This document shows, in pieces, positions 1 through 4,908 of a DNA stretch of 7,455 nt. The stretch is taken from NCBI GenBank assembly GCA_016214445.1, contig JACROM010000128.1:1-7455 (forward strand), read 5' to 3'. Each line of letters opens with the position of its first letter. Position 1 is the first letter of the stretch. The position numbers and the translations under genes are program-made. The DNA comes from Microcaldota archaeon. Lineage in GTDB: Archaea; Micrarchaeota; Micrarchaeia; Norongarragalinales; Norongarragalinaceae. Under the pieces are notes generated by a model. The model made no database searches, had not been told where the DNA came from, and was given only the letters and a program-made list of their open reading frames with translations.

Positions 1-158
1 CCAAACCTCGAATGCGATTTCTAATCGCCGTCCACCGAAAACAAGGCGAATCAATCGACGAAATCGCGCAAGCTTGTGAAGTTACACGAAGCACCATCGC
101 GGCAGTACTTCAACGCTTCCAAGAGCGCGGCGCGACGGCCGGATTGAAACCGCGGTAA
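1..158 (+). pseudogene. 3' end of a helix-turn-helix transposase-like ORF (IS630-type HTH likely), 5' end outside window
   Basis: The frame is open from the left edge to a TAA at 156-158; the only in-window ATG (12-14) need not be the start. The readable ~51 residues contain a helix-turn-helix: SIDEIAQACEVTRSTIAAVL followed by a basic RFQERG stretch and a GLKPR end. This arrangement (recognition helix, then a wing-like basic segment) is typical of the N-terminal DNA-binding part of IS630-family and related transposases, but the DDE catalytic domain that should follow is absent because the frame stops. It is therefore either a truncated transposase remnant or the C-terminus of another HTH protein. 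The adjacent inverted-repeat element at 207-404 fits a mobile-DNA setting. Family assignment is from motif appearance only. Confidence 0.5.
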
Positions 159-206
159 CTTGCGCCAATCTTTGGCATAACCTGTTCAACCTAGCCCCAC
201 CCTAAT

Positions 207-404
207 TCTGTCCCACACCCGGTTTTTACGTCGTAAAAGTAGGTCGTGTATAAAAAATCAGGAAAACTCAGGTAACTACCCGTCCGATTTTAGGGGTGCA
301 GTCCAGTTCTCTGCGCCGTGCGCTGGCCTTGCCAGTGTGCTGAGTTGGAGTTGCGTGTTGTGGCTTACAATTTGAGGGTGTTGATTATGTAAAAATGGGA
401 CAGA
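207..404. mobile_element. ~198-bp non-coding element with terminal inverted repeats (MITE-like or IS remnant)
   Basis: The left end reads TCTGTCCCA (207-215), seven extra bases, then TTTTTAC (223-229). The right end is GTAAAAATGGGACAGA (389-404), the exact reverse complement of the two left blocks joined together. The ends therefore match over 9+7 bp, with a 7-nt insertion in the left arm. No convincing ORF lies between them and no target-site duplication is evident. It contains a short local hairpin (TTTTAC gtc GTAAAA, 224-238) and a larger fold described separately. It could be a MITE, a decayed insertion sequence, or one end of a transposon whose transposase fragment lies at 1-158. Confidence 0.5.
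265..346 (+). ncRNA. Candidate structured RNA, three-way junction
   Basis: Three helices abut with no linker between them except on one side. P1 pairs 265-271 (AACTCAG) with 340-346 (CTGAGTT), 7 bp. P2 pairs 295-301 (GGTGCAG) with 311-317 (CTGCGCC), 7 bp including one G-U. P3 pairs 319-327 with 331-339, 9 bp including three G-U, closed by a CTT loop. All the wobbles are G-U only if the plus strand is the RNA; on the minus strand they would be A-C mismatches. This favours a plus-strand transcript, or a single-stranded DNA fold. I do not recognise it as a known RNA class. A TATA-like stretch (249-257) lies too close to P1 to be its obvious promoter. Confidence 0.4.
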
Positions 405-454
405 GCCGCGTTTATCGAAAAAAATAAAAACAGCACGCAAGTAATGATATCGTT

Positions 455-913
455 ATGGATAAAGAATACCCGTTTGGGTTTGGAAAATACTCGATACACT
501 TCCCTTCAAACTGGAGAATAAAGAAAATGGGCGGGCAGGATGATGGATTACAATTCAAAAGAGGTATATTATTTGCCGACCTTGAGGGATACCTAATAGG
601 CGGAAAATTAGCACCTAAAGAAGCAAAACGACTTCTAGAAGCTAAAGATACAAAAGGCAACGCTTTTTTTGAAAAAACTTCGCTACTACCTTTTAAAAAC
701 GCGCGTTTGCGCACGTTCCCATACTTTTCTATGAATGAACTCGAACAAATCGGCAAAAAAATCGTGTTTTTGGTGGGAACTAATTTTTTTGAAATTCGTT
801 TTCTGACAAAATCAAAAAAAGTAGAACAGGTTTATCGTGACTTTCAGAAAATACTCGGAACTCTTAAGATAAATAAAGGAAAGCGACCTACCTGCCGCTT
901 CAGCGGCAGGTAG
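455..913 (+). CDS. Hypothetical protein, 152 aa, with a palindrome-encoded C-terminus
   Basis: I do not recognise this protein with confidence. It is a soluble-looking 152-residue chain with no signal peptide or membrane segment, alternating hydrophobic strands and many lysines. The opening YSIHFPSNWRIKK and the late FFEIRF...LGTLKI strands are faintly reminiscent of PsbP/LpqN-like small alpha-beta folds, where a Tyr-x-Ile-x-Phe-Pro-x-x-Trp start is common; treat that as a guess. There is no SD before ATG 455. The coding sequence is visibly richer in A/T and A-runs than the other genes of the window, and it sits next to mobile-looking DNA, so it may have been acquired. About the last nine residues (from ~144) and the TAG stop fall inside the perfect palindrome at 885-916, so the natural end was probably near ...TLKINKG. 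Confidence 0.6.
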   Translation: MDKEYPFGFGKYSIHFPSNWRIKKMGGQDDGLQFKRGILFADLEGYLIGGKLAPKEAKRLLEAKDTKGNAFFEKTSLLPFKNARLRTFPYFSMNELEQIGKKIVFLVGTNFFEIRFLTKSKKVEQVYRDFQKILGTLKINKGKRPTCRFSGR

Positions 914-916
914 GTC
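885..916. repeat. Perfect palindrome, 15-bp arms, 2-nt centre
   Basis: Arm 885-899 (GACCTACCTGCCGCT) is the exact reverse complement of arm 902-916, with TC between them; in practice this is a 14-bp stem with a TTCA loop. It overlaps the 3' end of the gene at 455-913 and encodes its last residues and stop. There is no T-run directly after it on the plus strand, so it is a poor intrinsic terminator in that direction. Its length, perfection and position inside a coding end suggest an inserted palindromic element, comparable in principle to the Rickettsia palindromic elements. No second full copy occurs in this window. Confidence 0.85.
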
Positions 917-976
917 ACTCGTCTCATTTTCGCGGACTGCCATATTCGGCTCAGAGGCAAGCCTAAATCCCTGAAC

Positions 977-981
977 AAAAA
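977..981 (-). terminator. Possible T-run terminator downstream of the cold-shock gene
   Basis: On the minus strand, 42-46 nt after the stop of the cold-shock gene, the sequence reads CTTTTTG (AAAAA at 977-981 on plus). Archaeal termination commonly occurs at short T-runs without a hairpin. A small GGTC-GAAAA-GACC hairpin (990-1002) lies just before it in the direction of transcription. Assignment is tentative. Confidence 0.3.
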
Positions 982-1023
982 GCAGCCGAGGTCGAAAAGA
1001 CCCAGACTGACAAAACAAGGAAC

Positions 1024-1215
1024 TTAAACTTTCTTTACGTTCTTGGCGCGCAAACCGCGTTCGCCTGTTTCCTCTTCGTATTCGACTATGTCGCCTGGCG
1101 CCAACGCCTTTCCGTCGGAGATTGCAGAGATGTGGACGTACGCGTCCTTGCCGTCGTCGCCGGTTATGAAACCGAAGTTGCGCTCGGCGTTAAACATCTT
1201 CACTTTTCCTTTCAT
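1024..1215 (-). CDS. Cold-shock domain protein (CspA-like), 63 aa
   Basis: A complete single cold-shock domain, an OB-fold that binds single-stranded RNA and DNA and typically melts mRNA structure. RNP1 is seen at about residues 11-18 (RNFGFIT, with Asn where KGFGFI has Gly) and RNP2 at 25-30 (AYVHIS). The rest is a standard 5-strand CSD (GKVKMFN start; ALAPGDIVEYE; RGLRAKNVKKV end), and 63 residues is slightly shorter than bacterial CspA (~70). CSD proteins are patchy in archaea, so acquisition from bacteria is plausible. A clear SD, GGTGG, lies at 1221-1225, 5 nt before the ATG. Having an SD, unlike the leaderless first genes elsewhere here, implies a 5' leader or co-transcription with hisS, which lies 243 bp upstream on the same strand. 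Confidence 0.92.
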   Translation of the reverse strand: MKGKVKMFNAERNFGFITGDDGKDAYVHISAISDGKALAPGDIVEYEEETGERGLRAKNVKKV

Positions 1216-1220
1216 TCAAA

Positions 1221-1225
1221 CCACC
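1221..1225 (-). promoter_or_regulatory. Shine-Dalgarno of the cold-shock gene
   Basis: CCACC on plus is GGTGG on minus, 5 nt from the ATG at 1215. It matches the core of an archaeal anti-SD and is one of only two good SDs I see in the window. Confidence 0.7.
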
Positions 1226-1243
1226 AAATTATACCTAAAATTC

Positions 1244-1332
1244 CGCATTTGGACCAAAAACATTTCCGACCCAAATACGTTTGCCATGCTCCCTAAGGGA
1301 AACAGGTAAAACAAGAACGGTAACCGCTCTTG
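1244..1332 (-). promoter_or_regulatory. Structured leader upstream of the cold-shock gene (two strand-specific hairpins)
   Basis: Read on the minus strand, hairpin 1 (1332-1312) is a 9-bp stem CAAGAGCGG/CCGTTCTTG with a TTA loop and one G-U. Hairpin 2 pairs CGTATTTGG (1279-1271) with CCAAATGCG (1252-1244), also 9 bp with one G-U, around an 18-nt loop. A small TCCC-TTA-GGGA stem lies between (1300-1290). Both wobbles become mismatches on the plus strand, so the fold belongs to a minus-strand RNA. Hairpin 1 is followed by TTTT (1311-1308), so it could also act as an intrinsic-like terminator for hisS. Whether this is a cold-responsive 5' leader, as in bacterial cspA, or a terminator cannot be settled here. 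Confidence 0.45.
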
Positions 1333-1354
1333 CAATAATCCTAAAGCTTGGGGC

Positions 1355-1362
1355 TTATATAG
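1355..1362 (-). promoter_or_regulatory. Candidate TATA box of the cold-shock gene
   Basis: The minus strand reads CTATATAA here. A start 25-27 nt downstream would fall at about 1332-1334, exactly at the 5' edge of hairpin 1, giving a leader of roughly 118 nt. No strong purine-rich BRE is visible beside it. Confidence 0.4.
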
Positions 1363-1370
1363 GCATATGA

Positions 1371-1392
1371 TACGCCCTCCGGAGTGGGCGTA
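1371..1392. repeat. 7-bp inverted repeat in the hisS to cold-shock intergenic region
   Basis: TACGCCC (1371-1377) and GGGCGTA (1386-1392) are perfect complements around 8 nt. It sits just upstream of the candidate TATA box of the cold-shock gene on the minus strand, so it could be a regulator site or part of the hisS 3' end. The rest of the 1216-1458 gap shows no tRNA-like fold and no convincing ORF. Confidence 0.4.
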
Positions 1393-1458
1393 AACCCCCG
1401 AAATTTCAAACGGCTCAAACCCCATTGAACGAAAATTCCCTTTGGCTTAGCCCGCGGT

Positions 1459-2727
1459 TTACTTCAATTCCTTCTTCAAATCTTCAACCGAAAGCTTCCT
1501 TTCCTTCCCCGAAGCCATGTCGCGCAGGGTGAACTTCTTTTCCTCGAGTTCCTTTTCCCCTACAATAAGCACGAACGGAATTGACTGTTTTGAAGCGAAC
1601 GCAAAATTCTTGCTTACGCCCCTGCCAGCCAAATCCAACAAGCATTGGATTCCTGCTTTCCTCAATTCCTGGATGACCTTGATGCAGTCCTTTTTCGTGT
1701 CGCCTATCCAGAAAACGTAAACTTTCGCCGAGGAAGCGTTTTTCCTTTCGCCATGGTCTTTAAGCGCTTCCATTATGACGTCCAAGCCGAAAGAAATCCC
1801 TACAGCAGGCACTTTTTCCTTTCCGGAAAACTGGCCCACTAGATCGTCATACCTTCCGCCGCCAGCAAGCGAGGATGCTATTTCTCCTGTCTTGAGGTAA
1901 ACCTCGAAAACGGTTCCGGTGTAATAGTTGAGGCCGCGCGCGAGGTTCGGGACGAGTTCTGCCTGGACTCCGTAAGCTTTCAGAAGGGCAAAAAGTTCCT
2001 TCAACTGCTTCACTCCTTCGGTCGCGTTTGCGTTCTTGATTTCTTCCAGAAACGCGAAACCTTTTTCCGCTTTCCTGAAAACATCCATCACTTTTTCAGC
2101 TTGTTTTTTCGTGAGCCCGCGTTCTTGCATTTCCGAGACAACGCCTTCAGCTCCTATCTTTTCCAGCTTGTCCAAGCTCAAAAGCGCCCCAAGCTGCTTG
2201 CTTTCTTCCACTCCAGCTTCCTCAAGCAAGCCGTTCAAAAGAAGCCTGCTGTTGACCTTGATTTTAACGTCCAAACCTATAGAAGAAAAGGCCTCCTTTA
2301 CCATGGAAAGTATCTCTGCTTCCGCGTCCACCCCTTCCACTCCAAGGGTGTCGACGTCGCACTGGACGAATTCCCTGTAGCGTCCTTTTTTCAGCGGACC
2401 GTCCCGGAAAACCGACGCGATTTGATACCTCTTGAACGGTTTCGCCATCATGTTGTCGGCGAAAACCCTGCAAAGCGGGACAGTAAGGTCGTACCTCAAA
2501 CCAAGCTTGCGTCCGCCCTGGTCTGTAAGGGAATAAGTTTCCTTCAGTATCTCCTCGCCGCCAGCGAATTTCGAGGACAAAACCTCGATGTTCTCCATCA
2601 CAGGAGTTTCCAGTGGGACAAAGCCGTACTTCTTGAACACTTCCTTGAGCTTGCCTGCAACTGACTCGCGTAGTGCTGCCTCTTCAGGCAAAAAGTCTCT
2701 TGTCCCACGGGGAGCGTTAAGATCCAT
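1459..2727 (-). CDS. hisS: Histidyl-tRNA synthetase (HisRS), 422 aa
   Basis: Cytoplasmic class II synthetase that charges tRNA-His with histidine using ATP. The full family architecture is visible: RGTRDFLP near the N-terminus (7-14), motif 1 around PLETPVMENIEVL (38-50), the RYDLTVPLCR strand (78-87), motif 2 FRDGP...GRYREFVQCDVD (107-126), the His-binding HisA signature LARGLNYYTG (262-271), motif 3 with GGGRYDDL (289-296) and GISFGLDVI (310-318), then an anticodon-binding alpha/beta domain from about 335 to the end. Length 422 is normal. There is no SD before the ATG, but a TTTAAA box lies at 2752-2757, centred 27 nt upstream, so the mRNA is probably leaderless. It is divergent from the zinc-protein gene and ends 243 bp before the cold-shock gene. 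No missing catalytic residue was seen. Confidence 0.97.
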   Translation of the reverse strand: MDLNAPRGTRDFLPEEAALRESVAGKLKEVFKKYGFVPLETPVMENIEVLSSKFAGGEEILKETYSLTDQGGRKLGLRYDLTVPLCRVFADNMMAKPFKRYQIASVFRDGPLKKGRYREFVQCDVDTLGVEGVDAEAEILSMVKEAFSSIGLDVKIKVNSRLLLNGLLEEAGVEESKQLGALLSLDKLEKIGAEGVVSEMQERGLTKKQAEKVMDVFRKAEKGFAFLEEIKNANATEGVKQLKELFALLKAYGVQAELVPNLARGLNYYTGTVFEVYLKTGEIASSLAGGGRYDDLVGQFSGKEKVPAVGISFGLDVIMEALKDHGERKNASSAKVYVFWIGDTKKDCIKVIQELRKAGIQCLLDLAGRGVSKNFAFASKQSIPFVLIVGEKELEEKKFTLRDMASGKERKLSVEDLKKELK

Positions 2728-2751
2728 AAGTAAGAATTAGCTTTTCGGGAG

Positions 2752-2757
2752 TTTAAA
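2752..2757 (-). promoter_or_regulatory. TATA box of hisS
   Basis: TTTAAA, centred about 27 nt upstream of the hisS ATG with no SD in between. The spacing predicts transcription starting at or next to the start codon. Confidence 0.5.
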
Positions 2758-2784
2758 TGCTATGCCCTGAAAGACCAGCGCTGT

Positions 2785-2790
2785 TTTAAA
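2785..2790 (+). promoter_or_regulatory. TATA box of the Cys/His-rich gene
   Basis: TTTAAA, centred about 24 nt before the ATG at 2812, again with no SD. The two TTTAAA boxes lie 27 bp apart and face away from each other, forming a compact divergent promoter pair. Confidence 0.5.
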
Positions 2791-2811
2791 CCCTAACCGC
2801 CTAAGTCCGCC

Positions 2812-3222
2812 ATGAAGACCCAATGCTCTTTCTGTGATGAGGTGACCGAGTGCTCGTGCCCGGACCATTCGTTTCACGCCCATCCGGACGCGAAAACCCT
2901 TTGCCCTGTTTGCGGCATCCTTTTGGAAATGGGCGTCAAGGAAGAGGAACTGAAGGCTACGCCCAAGCGGGCTGAAGTAAAGCACATGATGAAAGTGGAG
3001 GAAATTGTGGGCACGATAGTGGGCGAAACCGCTGAAATCAACTTCGGCAAGCTCTGGCAAGGGGAAAAAGACGAACTTCGGCCGCTTTCCAAGAAGGATT
3101 TGGCGGAAGCCTTCTTCTACCGGAGCCTTGAGGCGGGAATCTACCCATTCGTGGACGGCCTGCTTGACGACGAGCTTGACCGCATGATTGAGAGAATCAG
3201 GGCCAAGGAAAACGCGCCGTAA
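2812..3222 (+). CDS. Small Cys/His-rich putative zinc-binding protein, 136 aa
   Basis: Not recognised as a named family. The N-terminal ~40 residues look like a metal-binding module: CxxC at 5/8, a CxC at 14/16, His at 19, 22 and 24, and a second CxxC at 31/34 (LCPVCG). The two CxxC knuckles could make one zinc ribbon, leaving C14/C16 and the histidines for a second site. The remaining ~95 residues are charged and probably helical, with a lysine/glutamate-rich linker, a VGTIVGETAEINFG segment and an acidic C-terminal helix (LLDDELDRMIERIRAKE). No signal peptide or membrane segment. It is probably leaderless from the TTTAAA at 2785, is divergent from hisS, and converges on the AbiEii-like gene with only 8 nt between the stops. 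Function unknown; a nucleic-acid-binding or adaptor role is only a guess. Confidence 0.8.
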   Translation: MKTQCSFCDEVTECSCPDHSFHAHPDAKTLCPVCGILLEMGVKEEELKATPKRAEVKHMMKVEEIVGTIVGETAEINFGKLWQGEKDELRPLSKKDLAEAFFYRSLEAGIYPFVDGLLDDELDRMIERIRAKENAP

Positions 3223-3230
3223 CTAGGCCA

Positions 3231-3995
3231 TCATCCGTTTTCTTTCAACGCCCGCAACAGTTCGCCGCTTGTTTCCCCGAACGACGGGACGTTTTTGAGC
3301 AGCACTTTCAGTTCCACGTCCCAAATCCTTTCCTTGTTTTTGACCGCTTTCTCGAAATCCGCGAATTCGAATTTCTTCCCATAATACGCGAGCTTTGCGT
3401 CCACGTTGTCCTTGCTGAAAACTGCGTTTTTCCGGAGGAGGAACCACGCATCGTAAACGTCCCTGGCCTTGTCGCGGGTCATGATTGCGCGGGTTTTTTC
3501 CGCCAGCAGCTCATCCAGATCCATGCAAAGCGCCACGTACGGCCGCAGGTCGGCATAAGGCGGGACAACCCGTTTTGCAGATGGCGTTTTCAGGACTTTT
3601 TCCCGCATGCTTATCTCCATGAGGATTGTCTGGACGCTAATTTCACTCCCATCGTAAAGCGGTCCTTTCGCTTTCAGGGAGAAGGAGCTGGAGCCAGCCT
3701 GCTCCTTTTTCTTGGAAATCTTGGCTTCCGTGAAACTGTTGAACTCGCCAACTGCTTTTTCAACCAGCCCTACAGTGTCTTCGGTTTTTCCGGCGAAAGT
3801 AAAGTCAAGGTCTTCGGAAAACCGGTCAAGCCCAAACACTTTCTGCAGGGCAGTTCCACCCTTGAAGACGAACTCGTTTGCGGAAACCGCGTACAAGGCG
3901 GCAAGGAAGGCGTGCTGCAAGTAGTCTTTTTCCGCCTGGTATGCATTGAATCCAAGCATTCGTCCTGCCGCTTCAAGTTCCTTCCTCGTAATCAT
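3231..3995 (-). CDS. AbiEii/AbiGii-type nucleotidyltransferase toxin, 254 aa
   Basis: Toxin half of a type IV AbiE-like toxin-antitoxin pair. These DNA polymerase-beta-like nucleotidyltransferases use NTPs, reportedly to modify tRNA in related MenT enzymes. Signature motif I is FKGGTALQKVFGLDRF followed by SEDLDFTF: GGT at 46-48 and the metal-binding D62-x-D64. Upstream KDYLQHAFL and the later EKTRAIMTRDKARDVYDAWFLL block (K...R...RDxxD) are also typical of the family. I chose the ATG at 3995 over an in-frame one at 4025: it has a strong SD (GAGGTG, 4001-4006, 5 nt away) and an ATGA overlap with the stop of the preceding antitoxin-like gene, implying translational coupling; the longer form would overlap by 34 nt. 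No motif is missing, so it looks intact. Confidence 0.9.
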   Translation of the reverse strand: MITRKELEAAGRMLGFNAYQAEKDYLQHAFLAALYAVSANEFVFKGGTALQKVFGLDRFSEDLDFTFAGKTEDTVGLVEKAVGEFNSFTEAKISKKKEQAGSSSFSLKAKGPLYDGSEISVQTILMEISMREKVLKTPSAKRVVPPYADLRPYVALCMDLDELLAEKTRAIMTRDKARDVYDAWFLLRKNAVFSKDNVDAKLAYYGKKFEFADFEKAVKNKERIWDVELKVLLKNVPSFGETSGELLRALKENG

Positions 3996-4696
3996 TCCAA
4001 CACCTCGTTCACTATAAGCATCCATTTCTTGTCCCGTTCACCAGTTGCGCCAAGGAGCGGATTCAGGTTGGAGTAACGGGTTGCCGTTGCCTTAAATCCG
4101 CACGCACCTTTGGCTGCGCCTGCTTTTTCAAGAAGCAACCCGAGCCTTCTCTTCACTATCGATGAGCCGGTTTTTTCAGCGTACTCGCATAATTTTCCCG
4201 TGCCCACAATACCCTGCTTCAGCGCGTAAAGAACTTCCGAAAGCGGAAGGCGCTCCGGCGAGTACAAACCGTCTATTATTGCTTTTTCCGGTTCAGCCAC
4301 GAACATGTTGCCGTAACGCCTGAAACCGAAGAAAGCGGTCCTTTTGAGCTTGATAAACGCTATCCGAACGTTGCCGAACAAGACGCTTTTTTTCTGCTTC
4401 GTGCACGCTACCTGCACTTGGATTGGGATTTGGGTGGTGAGCCTGTGGAAGGCGAGCGCGGAAAGGAACGACACATACGACGGGTACGCCAAGTTTGACG
4501 CAATTTCAAGTTCATTCGCGCTCTGCAGGCAGTATTTTCCCTTTTCGACACGCAAAACCTTGCCGCGTTTCGCGAGCCGGAACAGGAATAGCCGCGTATA
4601 GCCCGGAGGCTTGCTGATGATCCGCGCGGCATCCTTTGCCGAAAAAACCACGATGCCTTCCCTTTCAAGGGCATCACGGAATGAATCCGAGTCCAT
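3992..4696 (-). CDS. AbiEi-type antitoxin / transcriptional regulator, 234 aa
   Basis: Cognate antitoxin-like partner of the AbiEii-type gene it overlaps by 4 nt. The N-terminal ~55 residues form a winged helix (ALEREGIVVFSAKDAARII ... LAKRGKVLRVEKGKYCL), followed by the family's typical PSYVSFLSALAFHRLT (72-87) and a VAEPEKAIIDGLY block (133-145) that matches the conserved 'A-x-P-E-K-A-x-x-D' of AbiEi. The C-terminal region (RRLGLLLEKAG) is helical. AbiEi proteins block the toxin and repress their own operon through inverted repeats; a perfect 18-bp palindrome abuts the TATA box here. No SD is usable (GGTGG sits too close to the ATG), and the TATA centre is 26-27 nt upstream, so translation is probably leaderless. 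Toxin neutralisation is inferred from family and context. Confidence 0.85.
   Translation of the reverse strand: MDSDSFRDALEREGIVVFSAKDAARIISKPPGYTRLFLFRLAKRGKVLRVEKGKYCLQSANELEIASNLAYPSYVSFLSALAFHRLTTQIPIQVQVACTKQKKSVLFGNVRIAFIKLKRTAFFGFRRYGNMFVAEPEKAIIDGLYSPERLPLSEVLYALKQGIVGTGKLCEYAEKTGSSIVKRRLGLLLEKAGAAKGACGFKATATRYSNLNPLLGATGERDKKWMLIVNEVLE
4001..4006 (-). promoter_or_regulatory. Shine-Dalgarno that fixes the AbiEii-like start
   Basis: CACCTC on plus is GAGGTG on minus, 5 nt before the ATG at 3995, and lies inside the end of the upstream gene. It is the best SD in the window and decides the start. Confidence 0.8.
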
Positions 4697-4718
4697 ACCA
4701 CCAATTTATACTTTGGCA

Positions 4719-4726
4719 TATATAAA
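4719..4726 (-). promoter_or_regulatory. TATA box of the AbiE-like operon
   Basis: Minus strand TTTATATA, essentially the archaeal consensus, centred 26-27 nt from the ATG at 4696. The operator palindrome begins at the very next base (4727), on the BRE side. Confidence 0.75.
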
Positions 4727-4744
4727 GTTATCATTTATGATAAC
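4727..4744. promoter_or_regulatory. Operator-like palindrome of the AbiE-like operon
   Basis: GTTATCATTTATGATAAC: two perfect 8-bp arms around TT. It occupies the BRE position directly upstream of the TATA box, so a bound dimer would block TFB/TBP. Related half-sites occur further on: ATAAC at 4811-4815 and GTTAT(CAC) at 4822-4829, in the opposite arrangement. The likely ligand is the AbiEi-like protein; this is inference. Confidence 0.65.
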
Positions 4745-4879
4745 TAACGATATACGTAAGTAGAGCTTTTTGGTTTTGACATCCGCCATTCCACCGACAA
4801 ACACACCAGAATAACTGATTTGTTATCACCGCGTGACGTTGCTTGCGGTTCCTTCTTTAGCCCGTCAAAAATCGCAAAG

Positions 4880-4887
4880 TATAAATA
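4880..4887 (+). promoter_or_regulatory. TATA box of the MNT/HEPN operon
   Basis: TATAAATA, centred about 25 nt before the GTG at 4909. The direct repeat GTGAACTA occurs at 4890-4897 and again at 4909-4916, a 19-bp period that spans the predicted transcription start and start codon, so it may be an operator. AAGTAT/ATACTT (4877-4882, 4897-4902) forms an inverted repeat over the box. Confidence 0.6.
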
Positions 4888-4908
4888 GGTGAACTAATAC
4901 TTACTTTT

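Larger units (their letters stand above)
159..454. other. Gene-free stretch at the left end
   Basis: Apart from the inverted-repeat element and its internal fold, I see no supported gene here. The segment 405-454 directly upstream of the next gene is A-rich and carries a weak TATA-like AATAAAAA at 423-430, centred about 28 nt before the ATG at 455. That would suit a leaderless start, but in such A-rich sequence it is weak evidence. Confidence 0.5.

Noticed and set aside
249..257. TATAAAAAA as promoter of the three-way-junction RNA
   Set aside because: A start ~26 nt downstream would fall after the 5' strand of P1 (265-271), so it cannot produce the full fold.
812..1018. Minus-strand open frame across the palindrome
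   Set aside because: It overlaps the 3' end of the 455-913 gene and is largely palindrome and intergenic sequence, with no protein-like pattern.
1216..1425. 69-codon open frame on the minus strand ending right before the cold-shock ATG
   Set aside because: It runs through the folded leader, TATA box and inverted repeat. Its product has no recognisable domain and reads like translated non-coding DNA, and it has no SD.
1424..1434. ATTGAACGAAA also found at 5920-5930
   Set aside because: Several 11-nt repeated pairs are expected by chance in 7.4 kb, and the contexts are unrelated.
3964..3975. CCTGCCGCTTCA shared with the 885-916 palindrome
   Set aside because: A single 12-nt match inside a coding gene, without the second arm, is expected by chance in a window of this size.
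3996..4025. Longer start for the AbiEii-like gene (ATG 4025)
   Set aside because: The ATG at 3995 has GAGGTG 5 nt upstream and an ATGA junction with the preceding gene; the longer form lacks an SD and overlaps by 34 nt.
4518..4526. CTCTGCA-like match to the CRISPR repeat end as a possible tracrRNA anti-repeat
   Set aside because: Only about 8 nt match, inside the AbiEi-like coding sequence, with no flanking complementarity or promoter.
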